Assembly: GCF_000346465.2 (NCBI RefSeq)
Contig: NC_034009.1
Coordinates: forward strand, 43,384,649-43,448,648
DNA length: 64,000 nucleotides
From: Prunus persica
Lineage: Eukaryota; Streptophyta; Magnoliopsida; Rosales; Rosaceae
Direction: 5' to 3'
In this document: positions 36,401 through 48,331 of the stretch, one piece after another
Position numbering within the stretch: the first letter of the stretch is position 1
How the letters are laid out: each line of letters starts with the position of its first letter
Program-made: the position numbers and the translations under genes
Notes under the pieces: generated by a model
Told to the model about the DNA's origin: nothing
Databases searched by the model: none
Seen by the model: the letters and a program-made list of their open reading frames with translations, nothing else

Positions 36401-39400
36401 GCGTAGAGAGTGCCACTTAAAAAGAATTGCGATTAGCTTGACATACTGACGGGGCCAATGGTGTAACAGTTTGTGACGATACAGTTATTTTTGTTATCTC
36501 TAGTATTACTGGCGTCATATCACAAGGGTGCAAAATGCATTTGACCCTGGATATTTTTCCAATACGTTTGGCATATATGGCCTACATAGATTCAGCCATC
36601 CACTGACTAAAAAGGAGGCGAACCAAAGATAACAAGATTCAAAACATATTGCAATGAGATCCAGAGTTGATGCGAGAGGAATTTTACTTGACGTTTTGAT
36701 TTGCGTAACCATGCAGCCAGCCAGCCAGCCATGCATGCAGCCAGCAAATAGCTTAACGTACGTTCTCATTGTGCATCAGTTTTGGGCCTTTTGGCTGATT
36801 TTACTTGCAACACGACCACATCTCAAATAAACGTGTTCATTTGATTTCAAAATCTTAAAAATCTTACTTGTGATGATGGAATGAAATCTTGATTGATGAT
36901 GGGGGTCAGATTATTTTTTTCCTTGGGTAAATTAGTTCCTCTGTTTTTCACTGTTACTGTTGATGTATTTTTTTTTGTAATGCTCTCAGTGAGCGAAGGT
37001 AGAGAATTTTAGTATTAAAAAAATTACAGATTATTAAAACTCTGAATATTCCTTAAAATTGGTTTCTTATTGAAATAGTGCTTCTTAAAAGGAAGCATAC
37101 CATACAAAAGAAAATAGACAGAAGTGTGCCTCCGTGTTTGTAAACCAGAATTTTTCATAAGGAGTTAATTATTTTCCTTCTTTTTTTGGTTTCTCATGTA
37201 TGTTTTGTCACATGTTTTAATTTGATCTTCTATGTCTACTAACTTACACTAGTGAACATGCCAATTGATTGTGTTTTCCTTTTGTGTTGTGAAGTATGAA
37301 GGATGTTATTGAAAGATACCAAGCGCACATAAATGGTGCTGAAAAATTTGACGAACCGTCTATTGAGTTGCAGGTAAATGAGTTTAATGGTTTACCTTTT
37401 CCATTTCGGACAATACTTCCCTCTTTATCTATAAGGAGGAACTCCACCTTTTACCTTATATTTTTTAATTGTCAAAACTGCTTTTTTTTTTCCTTTCACT
37501 CTTAATTAAAAAAGAGAGGACACATATCATTTTGTGATTAAGCCACAATAGAAGCGAAGAGTTCCTCCTTACATAAGGAGGAAAGTTTTGTCCTTCCATT
37601 TCCCCGCTTTAAATTGTTGTGCAATTAATTATAACATATTCTGTGAACTGCACTTTGGACCTTCAAAATGCGTTTCTATAGCATATATGAAGGTTCTGAT
37701 TGTTTGAACATAAGACAAAAACACCATTTTGTTCGTTACACTAAGGCTCGTTTGGGACTACTTCTTTAAAAAGTACGTTTGCTCATAAGTGCTTTCACTA
37801 GAAAAAAAAAAAAAGTGGCAATAGTCACCATTATTTGGTGACATTTGTGATTTTAGTCACCCCAACATTAGTCACCAAATAATGGTGGCTGTTGCCAATT
37901 TTTTTTTTTTTGGGTAGTGTTCTAGCAAAAATGCTTTTATTATAAAGATGTTGAAATTTTCATTAAAAAAAAAAGTGCTTTCTAGAAACGCACTTTGGAT
38001 TGCTTTTATAAAAAATTACGCTTTTAGCCCTTCCAGAAGCACTAAACAAACCTTAGACGTATGTATATATGCATGCAGCAGGTCGTCCTCTTGGGCTAAA
38101 TATATGTAGGTGGATTTGACAAGTCCATTTGTAGTGGGACTTAATTTGGTCTCTACATAAGAATTAGCCAATGAAAAAATTGGAACATAGACATCAACTC
38201 AGTCAATCAGATTTTTATAGTTTACTCTTACTGTTAGTTGTGTTCCAACTGTTTTGTTTTTATTTTTTAATTATACACAAGGAAGATAGTAAATTCTTTT
38301 AATTTTTAATTATTGGTGACAAACTGGCTTATGTTCTTGTATGTTTAAGTAATTAATTTGATTCCATTTTCAAAATAGAAAAATTGTAATCCATTTTTTT
38401 ATAAGCTTTTCAAGTGACAGACAGATTAGATTTACCTAAATGATGGTTTACGTAATTCATTTGATTCCATTTTCAAAATAAAGAAATCGTATGTTTAAGT
38501 TGTTTCCTTTTCTGGACTGATGTTTATAAGCTTTTCATGTGACAGAGACAGATTAGATTACCTAAATGACGGTTCCATTTCTCATTTTAGCCAGAGAAAG
38601 AAAACCACATCAGATTGAGCAAGGAACTTGAGGAGAAGAGCCGCCAGCTGAGGTAATAATTATTTCATTCAGGAACTTGTAAGATATATGTGGCTGTTTA
38701 GCTGGTATTATATCGTTTGATGTATCTGCTGAAATTGGACTGGCTTGCAACAGGCAGATGAAAGGAGAGGATCTTGAAGAGCTGAATTTTGATGAGTTGC
38801 AGAAGTTAGAACAACTGGTGGATGCAAGCCTTGGCCGGGTGATTGAAACTAAGGTCTGCCCTAGCTAATTTCTTTTCTATTAAGCATGGTGCGAAGGCAT
38901 CACTCAGTGTTGTGGTTTAGGGCTCATTTGAGAGTGATTCTGGATGCGCTAGAATCACATCTGGGAAAAAGCATATTCCATGTGCTTCTCCATATAATCA
39001 CTTTTAGTGATTTTAAGTGATTCTGGGGAGAAGCACCTCTTATGTGTTTCTTCTTAAAAACACTTAAAATCACTAACAGTGATTCTCCATAAAAGTGATT
39101 ATTGAACTATCCAGAATCACTTGCAAACGAGCCCCTAATGATTGAAACCGTTGAATGGTTTAATGATCGAAACCGTTGCAAATGTTCCATTCCTTTCAGG
39201 ACGAACTGATTATGAGTGAGATTATGGCACTTAAAAGAAAGGTTAGACGATTAATACGTACTCTGTAAATGAGAAACAAATTTCAACTATTTACAATAAT
39301 CAGGATTTTAAAAAAAATATATAAATTAACATCAATAATCATAACCAAGTTTGGCTCTGGTTTTCTCTTCCATGCACCGAATCTAATTTCAGAGAGCTGA

Positions 39401-40215
39401 GCTTGTAGAAGCCAACAAACAGCTAAGGCAGAGGGCAAGCAACTACCACAATCATGTACATATTTCTTCAGGATTCTTCTTTCTGTTTGTTTTTAAATGA
39501 AAAAAATGGGTGATTTTTTTCTTAACTTTGTATTTTTTTTGCATAGCAGATGCTATCCAGAGGAAATATTGGACCTGCGCTTATGGAGCCGGAGAGGTTG
39601 AATAATAATATTGGTGGTGGAGGAGAAGAAGAAGGCATGTCATCTGAATCTGCTACCTCCACCACCTGCAACAGTGCTCCCAGTCTCTCTCTTGAAGATG
39701 ACTCCGACGACGTCACTTTATCTCTCAAACTGGGGTGAGCTAGCTACTTTTGCTTTGCTATATTTTGATAATTATATGTTTTATATATATATATACACAC
39801 ACACATATATGTTCATCAAAATTTTACATTTTTATTTTTATTTTTGTTATTGAAAATAATAGATGGCTTATTAGAATTATCGTGAGCATTATTGCGTATT
39901 ATGGTGGTTCAAATAAAATTAAAATTAAAATTAAAATTAAGTTGCCCGCATTGTTCTATCGAAAATACAGAAACTTTCGGTTGCAGGATTTCAACACAAA
40001 AGGGGCTATTGAAAACATACAGGGAGGAAATGTATTCCACTCTCTCTAGACTAAAACAACATAACCTGCATAAAGTCATATACAAGTTAAAATATCTTCA
40101 CCAACAAATGTTGATGTTGATGGGCAGTTGCATTCATGGTATTTCAATTACTCTTCACCTTTTTAATAAATTTGCTTATCACTTTTTATTTTCTCTGAAT
40201 TTCAGGCTTCCATAA
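32996..40215 (+). CDS. DAM-like: SVP/DAM-type MADS-box transcription factor, array gene 1 (235 aa)
   Basis: MIKC-type nuclear DNA-binding protein; DAM members repress growth in bud dormancy in Rosaceae. Coding exons 32996-33183, 37295-37373, 38591-38652, 38754-38853, 39200-39241, 39393-39434, 39550-39734, 40206-40215 keep phase and sum to 708 nt. Exon 1 holds the MADS domain ([20 protein letters not shown] to KLFDYSS). Exon 2 is the I region (KDVIERYQAHINGAEKF). Exons 3-6 hold the K domain ([39 protein letters not shown]). The C-terminus ends SLEDDSDDVTLSLKLGLP with an LxLxL EAR-type repression motif. The ATG at 32996 gives MKMMREK. Intron 6 has a GC donor (AGG|GCAAGC) where gene 2 has GT. 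Intron 1 (4.1 kb) and intron 4 carry insertions. Family assignment is firm; dormancy role inferred from family. Confidence 0.93.
33437..33470 (+). repeat. GA microsatellite in MADS gene 1 intron 1
   Basis: About 16 GA units. Corresponding shorter GA tracts sit in intron 1 of gene 2 (42481-42502) and gene 3 (60672-60690), making it a length-variable marker for each copy. Confidence 0.9.
35192..35714 (-). mobile_element. TRIM retrotransposon in MADS gene 1 intron 1
   Basis: Two direct repeats of about 227 bp (35192-35418 and 35489-35714) begin TGTCACGACC/TATCATGACC and end GTCTTACA on the plus strand. In minus orientation the 70-bp interior starts TGGTATTAGAGCTGG (methionine-tRNA-type primer site) and ends with a purine tract before TGTAAGACC. 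The target duplication is AGAGT/AGAGC. Gene 3 has the empty site CACTAGAGAGCGCCCAACG at about 62653. The LTR ends resemble Cassandra (CCCAAAGCGGACAATATC, GTGACA), but no 5S-like part is present. Confidence 0.85.
36515..36690 (+). repeat. intron 1 block shared by MADS genes 1 and 3
   Basis: CACAAGGGTGCAAAATGCAT onward matches 63757-63920 in gene 3 with few changes. It marks homologous intron DNA inherited through gene duplication, so its retention may mean a conserved intronic element or just recent origin. Confidence 0.8.
37740..38055. mobile_element. MITE in MADS gene 1 intron 1, with nested CACTA-type MITE
   Basis: Ends CTAAGGCTCGTTTGGGA and (complement) CTAAGGTTTGTTTAGTG form an inverted pair, with further complementarity inside (AAGTGCTTT, AAAGTGC). 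hAT-like by look only. The target duplication is unclear. Confidence 0.5.
37796..37919. mobile_element. CACTA-type MITE, 124 bp, strong hairpin
   Basis: Starts CACTAGAAAAAAA and ends TTTTTTGGGTAGTG. Arms 37815-37842 and 37871-37899 are nearly perfectly complementary (GTCACCAAATAATGGTGGCT versus its partner), and the flanking poly-A/poly-T also pair. A fold of about 40 bp per arm is expected. The flanking triplets are TTT/TTC, a possible 3-bp target duplication with one change. Confidence 0.65.
38920..39135. mobile_element. MITE in MADS gene 1 intron 4 (216 bp)
   Basis: Inverted ends: GGGCTCATTTGAGAGTGATT and AATCACTTGCAAACGAGCCC, both extending to TCTGGA. The same intron of gene 2 reads GTGGTTTAATGATCG (near 45702) without it, an empty site pointing to a TA duplication. 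The interior also contains inverted AGTGATT/AATCACT motifs. Confidence 0.75.
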
Positions 40216-41180
40216 TTTCTCTGGTTAAAAAGTGGAGGGTTGTGATTGTGTGTAAGATAAATAAAGAAAATCGAGATATTGTAAGATATCAGTGATTGTG
40301 TGTGTCTTAACTCGATACAAGATTGAAAAATATTGAGGGGAAAGTAACTTGTGTTGTATCTAAACCTATGTATTTTATGCAACCTGACATATTGCTCTTT
40401 GACTTGTATTGTCTTTAGAACTCTGTATCAATGCAGCCTGCTTTGGAGACTCTTGTGGACTTTGTATTTGCTTGGGTTATCAATGTAAATTGGAGCATGT
40501 CTCATAGAGCTTATATATGAAATAATTGTCCAATTTAATGAGTTCAATTTTGTTTTTTATTTAGCCCAGAATGTGGGGAAAAAGACAACTCATTGACTAC
40601 AAAAAAGAAATGATGTAGAACAGATGACGGAAACAATCGAAAATGAGTTGAAGAGACTCACGCGCAAGGATAAATCGAACAAACTGCATATTTGGGCTCC
40701 GAATTCAAAATCAGGCCCATGATTCGTTGATTCGAATAGAACGACGTCATGAGTAAAGCTTATTTCTTAGCCATGTTGTATGGGCTTTTTCGGGCACCCG
40801 AGATTGTTTAGAAATTCGAAATCTAGTTTTAAAGTTTTTACAATTTTTAGAAACTTTTTTATTTTTTTATTTTAATTCCTTGATTAATCCTAAGGTTTCT
40901 AGGAGTATTTAAACAAATTTTACCTGTGACTAGAGTTATGTTTTATTATTTCAATTATCAAATAAATCTTGAAATTTCCTATAAGGTTGTATATGCTTGG
41001 CCCATTGGCCCTTTGAGTAGGGCCTGGGCTTAGTTTATTGAAGATAGGGCTGACCCGATTCTGTCAACTTTATTTGCGCATGAAAAAAACACCCATATAT
41101 AATCGCATTGTCTGCGTGGATTAAATTCATACAAAAAAGAGGAGTGGGCTGGAGGAGCAAAGACAAAGCCAAGTGTTGCG
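40216..41180. other. 3'UTR of MADS gene 1 and intergenic DNA
   Basis: Transcribed 3' sequence probably continues to about 40530; matching sequence follows gene 2 (47655-47950). No further gene before the gene 2 promoter. Confidence 0.5.
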
Positions 41181-41189
41181 ACTCGAATG

Positions 41190-42030
41190 GTGCATAACCC
41201 GAGCAAAGTAAGCTGACAAGACAGCGCAGGACCTGTTTCAAAGGCCATCCTCCTCCACATAAAAATGAAATTCCCTTCTTTTTTTCTTTCGCAGCCTGAC
41301 AAGTACTAAGAATTAAACCCACTCCAATAAAAACCAAAAAAAAAAAAAGAATTAAACCCACTCCAACAGAACCATTCACAAAAGTAAGTAAGATGCCACA
41401 TTTTCTACTGTCACGATACAAAATCAACGGTGGAGATCGCATTTATCAACTTCAAGTGCATCTGTCACCGTCGAATTGCTCAGGTTTCGTACCTAGTTTT
41501 CCCAAAAGATACCGGAAGTATGAAAAAAAACAGAGAATAATAGAAAAAGGTATGTAATTGTTTGTCCTTAAAAGGGAAAAATTCAGTTTGAAATTCATTT
41601 TAATCCCTTCCTTCGTTAAACAGTCAGCCAGCAGGAGAAGCAGCCATTTCTCTCTCCCATTCTCTTAGTTTTTCTGAGAACACCAAAACTTCAGACCCTG
41701 AAACCCCCCAAAAAGGTAAACATTAAACAAAGAGAGGAAAACCCAGAATTTTAATTAGTTAATTAATGGTTTTTCCTCTTTTTCCTCCTCCTCTTCTTCT
41801 TCTTCTTCTTCTTCTTCTTCTTCTTTGTGCTTTGGTACTCTAGGCATGTTGCTGTGAACTTGTGACCTATTTTGGTTGGTGGGTTTTTCTGGGTTTTTTT
41901 TTTTTCACTTAGATCTGGGGGCCATTAAATGTTTAAAATTTACAAGAAACCCAGGAAATGTTGTGTAGTTTTTTAGTGTATGAACATAATAATGTGAAAA
42001 GTGGTTGGTTTGAATTTTTTTGAAGGGGGG
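41190..42030 (+). promoter_or_regulatory. MADS gene 2 promoter and 5'UTR with intron
   Basis: Shares ATAACCCGAGCAAAGTAAG, CCATCCTCCTCCACATAAAA and ACTGTCACGATACAAAATCA with the gene 1 promoter. A CT/CTT-rich stretch lies in the 5'UTR intron (41775-41825). A probable donor is CCAAAAAG|GTAAAC near 41716. Confidence 0.65.
41566..41575 (+). promoter_or_regulatory. CArG box (CCTTAAAAGG)
   Basis: Perfect CC(A/T)6GG, 465 bp before the gene 2 ATG, at the position equivalent to the gene 1 box although the core differs. Confidence 0.6.
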
Positions 42031-45000
42031 ATGGTGAAGACGATGAGGAAGAAGATCAAGATCAAGAAGATTGACTACTTGCCTGCAAGGCAGGTGACCT
42101 TCTCAAAGAGGAGGAGAGGGATCTTCAAGAAAGCTGAGGAGCTATCTGTTCTGTGTGAATCTGAGGTGGCAGTAGTCATCTTTTCTGCTACTGGCAAGCT
42201 TTTTGATTATTCAAGCTCAAGGTACCAGCAACATACGTTATAATTCTTTTGACTTTTCCTTCCTTGAAAAAATAACCAATATGACTTGTCTTCTCTCTGT
42301 ATGGGTGAGAGAGGGAGAGAGAGATTCTAAGATTCAGTCATTTGGGTCAAAATATATTTGGAGGAGAAGGGTGCCTTTATGGAAATATTTTTTCTTTCCT
42401 GAAATTCCATGGTTTGATATGAACTCTGGTCTAGAATGCAAAGAAAGAAAAAAAGGAGAATCCAAAAGCTTCTAAAAAGGAGAGAGAGAGAGAGAGAGAG
42501 AGCGGTAGATATTGTTGTACTCTTTGCAAAGGAACTAGTTCAACGTTTACTACATTATCTATGTACTTCAGGAAAGTGAAGTCTACTTTTAATTAAGACA
42601 ACGTCTAGGTGGGTGTCCCAATTTGAGAAATATTATTTTATTAGGTGTCCCAGTTTGAGAAATAGTATTTTATTAGGAAATGGATAAAATTAATGGTTTC
42701 CTGGTGGGAAACACGGTATGTTAGACCATCAATCAAATCATGCACTCAAACAAGAATGTAGATAGTCAATTCTATCTGCGTAATCTGACAACATAAAATG
42801 AAAGATAGTGAAGAGAGTATTATATGATTCGAGTATTATATGATTTGTAGTTTTCTTACTAGGGATAAAGTGATGTGATGATGACTTTGGGAATTCATCA
42901 TAGAAGCCTTGAAGACTTTCAGCAGGAATATGATTCCATGCTCTCAAGTAGTTCTCCCCAAGTAGGGCAATGGGTGGTGGAGCCATGATCATAACATGTT
43001 TTTGCCATGAATGCATGCATGAGAGGAAGGAAAAAGAGGGAGGAGGGTGAGAATGAAATGTTAACTATGGAATAAGAATTTAAATATGGTCACGCTTCCT
43101 TTCAGTTAACGAAATATAATTGCACATATTCAGCACTGATCATTTGTATTAAAAAATGTTTTTTAAAAAAAAAAAAAAAAACTAGAAATATCACCTCACT
43201 AAGGTGGTCTTCTTTAACACAAAATACACTGCATAAAAAGGTACTCTCTATATGTCGATGGTTTTTTAAGTTTTCTATGGTGTGGTTATGAATTCCGTTA
43301 TTTAGATGTTTTTATTTTGATTTCTTTTGTTAGGATGAGAGAGTGGGAGTATTATATTGGGTTGCCTCAAGATTGTCTCCTACGTCACCATTAGACATGC
43401 GTCTAATGAAGGAAAGAGATTAAAAGGAGGCACACATATCTCGAACTACAATTTGAAAATGCAAATGCAAATTAAGAAGAAAATTATTAAAAGACAAGGG
43501 AAGCAAAACTATAAGTGGCAAACACATACTAATGGCCTGTTTTGATAATAAAAAATGATTTGATACAAATGGAGGTCTCAGTTAAAAATTACAAAATGGA
43601 AGAGACCAGGGCGAAATTACCTACAAGGATATCCTGGGCTGTAGTCCAGCCTAGGTAGCTTTTTAAAGATATTTTTTTTAAACCTGTTGTAGTCCATGTT
43701 TAAAGAAAAACAAAAGTAAACCTATATAGCCCATCCACTTGTCGTTCCCACTTGTGGTTGGGGTCCTCATTTTGTTGTCTTTTTGACAATTTTCCCACTA
43801 TTTCTATGAATATGGAAATATTGTTTTTTCAAAGTCTGTTTTGTGGTCTTCTTGATAATTTTCCCATTGTTATCATGTTAACCCTTTTGTTGCATTTAAT
43901 TTGTGACCCCTATTGGTAGTATAATTGGATCAGGTCGGAGCATTGGCCTCAAGTACATATCCAAGAGTATCTTAATTGGTTAGAGTCTACCATTTACTCC
44001 CTCATGCAAGGTTTTGGGTTCGAGTCCTAGCATTCGTGTAGTGTGTGTGAGTTTCGTATGCTATCGCCCCTCTCAATAGGAAAAGTTCTCAAAAAAAAAA
44101 AAGTTTTATTCATATTTTTATTTTTGAAACTCTAAGGGCTTGGTTAGCAAGGCCATGATAACACAACATATAGCATATGTTGTCTATTCTTAATCATAGC
44201 AAATTGTATATACTAACATTCTTAAGAACCTTAGCCACTTCCACTAACAAGATTCAAAGCATATTGCAATGAGGCCCACTTCTTATTATTTGACTTGATA
44301 TGGTCTCAGGTCGGTTTGCCTTGTGTTCTAAAATATTTCAGCTGCTTGGTCTTATATATAATAATTCTATAAAATAGATATTAAGGAATTCAATCAAAAG
44401 CAAGATGTCGTGCCATGCTTTATGGCTTAGCGCTGAAGTTTTGTCAGTGAGAGAAGGTAGAGAATTTTAGTAATTTTATTGAAATACTCCTTAAAATTGG
44501 TCTCTTCTTGAAATAGTGATTTTATTTTAATAGAAACGATAGTCTAAATTAGTCTAAATTAATCTAATTTATGGGGAGGGGGGTTCGAACTTGGGTGCAA
44601 GGTGGGTGGGCTCAGCTCACTGTCCTGGCCAACCATCCTAACCAACGTCAGCTGAAATAGTGTTTTTTTTAAAAAGGAAGCATAACATACAATAGTCTAT
44701 ACAAAAGAAAATAAACATTTGTGTTGGCAAACCATAAAACATGTATGCTTCGTCACATGTGTCAATTTGATCTTCTATGTCTACTAACTTAAACTTGTGA
44801 AAATGCCAATTGGTTGTTTATTCCTTTTGTGTTGTGAAGTACAAAGGATGTTGTTGAAAGGTATCAAGCGCACACAAATGGTGTCGAAAAATCGGACGAA
44901 CCGTCTGTTGAGCTGCAGGTAAATGAGTTCAATGGTTTACCTTTTCCATTTCCCCCCTTTAATTTTTCTGCAATTAATTGTAACATATTCTGTGAAATGC

Positions 45001-47654
45001 ACTTTGGAGCTTCAAAATGTGGCTCTATATCATCTGAGGTTCTGATTGTAAAACCTTTTGGTTTGAAAAAGTGAAAAAGGGAAATTTAACAAGTATGTCC
45101 TACGTCACATCACATGTTGTGCGTCTCTCTCAGTGTTGCTGAGATCCAAACCTTGAAACTTGTTTAATCTCTCCACAAAGGGTGCCCCAAACCTCTAGGC
45201 GGTGACAAACTCTCACTTTGTTGGTTGCATTTGAGGCTTATGTTCTTGTATGTTTAAGTAATTAATTTGATTCCATTTTCAAAAATAAAAAAATAAAAAA
45301 ATAAATTGTAATCCACTTTTTATAAGCTTTTCATGTGATAGACAGATTAGATTACCTAAATGATGGTTCCATTTCTCATTTTAGCTAGAAATTGAAAACC
45401 ACATCAGATTGACCAAGGAACTGGAGGAGAAGAGCCGCCAGCTGAGGTAATAATTTGTAAGGTATATGTGGCTGTTTAGCTGGTATTATATCGTTTGATG
45501 TATCTGCTGAAATTGGAGTGGCTTGCAACAGGCAGATAAAAGGGGAGGATCTTGAAGAGCTGAATTTTGATGAGTTGCAGAAGTTAGAACAACTGGTGGA
45601 CGCAAGCCTTGGCCGTGTGATTGAAACTGAGGTCTGCGCTAGCTAATTTCTTTTCTAGTAAGCATGGTGCGAAGGCATTAATTACTCTGTATTGTGGTTT
45701 AATGATCGATCGAATCCGTTGGAGAAAGTTAGTTAATTGGTTTAAGACATTGAATTTGTGTTCCAATAAATAAACAACACAAGGTCCTAAACAAACACTG
45801 AAATCATTACCATTTAATGAAATGGTCAAATATAGTCTCTGATATTGTTTTTTTTTCTTCTTTCTCTCGATGATTCCTGAATGAAAACCTAAATAATGAA
45901 GCGTTGGAACAATATAAAGTATGTCCCACAATTGTCCTTTGTGCAAACAGGGTATATAATTGTTCTTTTTATTGAAAAGCATAGGTGTATTCTGGGTTGT
46001 CACTGAGGTTTTGAGTTGCTATTTTAGCAGCTGGTTTATTCTCTGAAAACTATAGGTGCATGCAGTTTGGGTTACATATATGCAAATAAGCTATAAGATG
46101 TAAATGCAAATATTCCATTCCTTTTCAGGAAGAACTGATTATGAGTGAGATTATGGCACTTGAAAGAAAGGTTAGACGATTGATATACATACTCTGTAAA
46201 TGAAAACAAATTTCAACTATTTACAATAATCAGGACTTTAACATCAATAATCATAACCAAGTTTGGCTCTTGTTTTCTCTTCCATTCACTGACATTAATT
46301 TCAGGGAGCTGAGCTGGTAGAAGCCAACAACCAGCTACGGCAGAGGGTAAGCAACTGCCACAATCATGTACATGTTTCTTCTTTCTTCTTTCTTTTCTTT
46401 TTATTTTGTATTTTTTGCATAGCAGATGGTGATGTTATCCAGAGGAAATATTGGACCTGCGCCTACGGAGCCGGAGAGGTTCGTTAATAATATTGGAGGT
46501 GGAGGAGAAGAAGGCATGTCATCTGAATCTGCCACAAATGCAACCATCAGCAGCTGCAGCAGTGGTCCCAGTCTCTCTCTTGAAGATGACTGCTCCGACG
46601 TCACTTTAGCTCTCAAACTGGGGTGAGCTAGCTACTTTTGCTTTGCTTTGCTAGATATTTGCTATTTATATATATAGTTTATTGTTTATATCTCTTTGCT
46701 TTTTAAGTTTGATCAGATCAGAGAAGATATGCTTGATTTTTTTTTATGGTACTAAAAAGAATAAATTTTTTAGTACAAGCTTATGCCATAGGGGGAGATA
46801 TTTCTCACACACACAATTATGATCATATATGAGAACAAGTTAATACCCTTTTCAACTGAGCTAAGCCCGTTGGTTTGTTTAGATTTATTTCTTGATTATG
46901 GTTTTCATTTTTAACTCTTACCAAACCAAAATACTGGATTTTTAGAAGGGAATAAAAAACCAAACTCATCGACAAAGTCAACATGAATTTCAGATAAATT
47001 GTACAAAGCCAGGTGCACTATGATTTTTTTTCCCCATCTGGTTCAATATTTGCAGTAATATGTTATAAGTGCTCATTTGGGGCTAACTGTTTTCACCTCA
47101 TTACCACTTACCATCCTAAGTCTTAGCCCTGCTTCGATTGAAGATGTCTTATGGGTTTGTAGGGCAAGTTTATTTTGAAGTTTCTTTTTTGTGTCTTTGG
47201 GCCATTTCATTTTTGTGTTTATTTAAATTGAAAGAAGTTAGTGACTTTCACCGAAATTTCACATTTAAAAAAATATGTTTTTATAGAAAATAATAGATGG
47301 TTTATTTGAATTAACGTCAGCATTGTTGCGTTGCATGTAGGTCCAAATAAAACTATTTTAATCCATTTTATATAAAAGTAATAATAACTAACTTGCCCCC
47401 ATTTCTCTATCGAAAATACAGAAAGCTTCAATTACAAGATCCCAACACAGTGCTATTGAAAACATACGGGAGAAAATGTATTCCACGTTCTCTAAACTAA
47501 AATAGCATGACCTGCACAAGGCATATACAACTTGAAACTTCTCCACCAATATATCTTGATGCGCAGTTGCATTTATGGTAGTTTAATTATCCTTCACCAT
47601 TTTAATAAATTTGCTTATCACTTTGTATTTTCTCTAAATTTCAGGCTTCCCTAA
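42031..47654 (+). CDS. DAM-like: SVP/DAM-type MADS-box transcription factor, array gene 2 (240 aa)
   Basis: Paralogue of gene 1 with the same exon phases. Coding exons 42031-42221, 44840-44918, 45385-45446, 45532-45631, 46129-46170, 46305-46346, 46426-46622, 47645-47654 total 723 nt. The MADS domain starts [20 protein letters not shown] and reads [20 protein letters not shown]. The I region is [20 protein letters not shown], followed by the K domain ([34 protein letters not shown]). The C-terminus has an acidic/Gly segment and ends LALKLGLP (LxLxL). All introns are GT-AG, including intron 6. It lies 1.8 kb after gene 1 in the same direction. Intron 1 is 2.6 kb, shorter than in gene 1, and holds SINEs absent from gene 1. 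Expressed function is inferred from the family. Confidence 0.93.
43955..44102 (+). mobile_element. SINE in MADS gene 2 intron 1
   Basis: A-box-like TAATTGGTTAGAGTC, a good B-box GGTTCGAGTCC (44017-44027), body TTCGTATGCTATCGCCCCTC and a poly-A tail of 12 bases. Classic tRNA-derived SINE structure. Confidence 0.75.
44565..44660 (-). mobile_element. second SINE-like fragment in MADS gene 2 intron 1
   Basis: Complement reads GTTGGTTAGGATGG (A-box-like) and, about 50 bp later, AAGTTCGAACCCC (B-box). No tail found. Confidence 0.55.
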
Positions 47655-48060
47655 TTTCTATGGTTAAGAAATGGTGAAAGATGAAAGTTTACTCTCCTTA
47701 TAGCTAATCTTAATTTCTATGGTTAAGAAGTGAAGAAAGATGAAGATTTACTCTCCTTATAGCTAAATAAAATTAATGTATTGTAAGATATTAGTGATTA
47801 TATGTCTTAACTCGATACAAAATTAAAAAATATTGAAGGGAGAGTAACTTTGTGTTGTATCTAAACCTATCTATTACATGCAGCCTAACATATTTCTCTT
47901 TGAGTCAAGTATTATATTTAGAACTTTGCATCAATGCAGCCTAACATATTACTTGATTATTTTTATATAAAAAAATTTGAAAGGTAAGTTTTGAAGGTAA
48001 TTATCCCTCATTTGTTGTGCCACTAACTCAAGTCTTATGAAGTTTAGATTTTCTCACACC
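47655..48060. other. 3'UTR and downstream of MADS gene 2
   Basis: Homologous to 40216-40450 after gene 1, with a local repeat (TTCTATGGTTAAGAA.. twice, 47658-47770). No gene. Confidence 0.5.
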
Positions 48061-48066
48061 AACTAG

Positions 48067-48317
48067 TGTTGAGATTTTCTATATTTATACACAGTATGAA
48101 TCAGTTACAGAAATTCAAAAGAGCTGATATCAAGGAGGCGTTACACTTGCTATGATCAAGGAAAGATTACAAAATAATTACAAGATTCTTAGGAAGGAGA
48201 GACTACAGCTGGTGCTAATATCATGGGTGATCTGCAGCTGTTACAGCTGCATTTGTAACGGTTGAAGGTGCGTGATCTGCAGCTGTTACAGCTGCATTTG
48301 TAACGGTTGAAGGTGCA
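48067..48317 (-). mobile_element. Ty1-copia 3' LTR (251 bp)
   Basis: On the minus strand it begins TGCACCTTCAACCG after the polypurine tract GAGGGGGCG and ends CTCAACA. Contains a tandem duplication of about 43 bp (GATCTGCAGCTGTTACAGCT twice, 48231-48316). Confidence 0.7.
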
Positions 48318-48331
48318 ACTAATACGCCCCC

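Noticed and set aside
36720..36745. CAGCCAGCCAGCCATGCATGC as CRISPR or direct-repeat array
   Set aside because: Only a short simple repeat (CAGC)n; no spaced repeats in the window, and this is a plant nuclear sequence.
44005..44045. tRNA gene
   Set aside because: Has A- and B-box-like motifs but no cloverleaf arms; poly-A tail shows it is a SINE.
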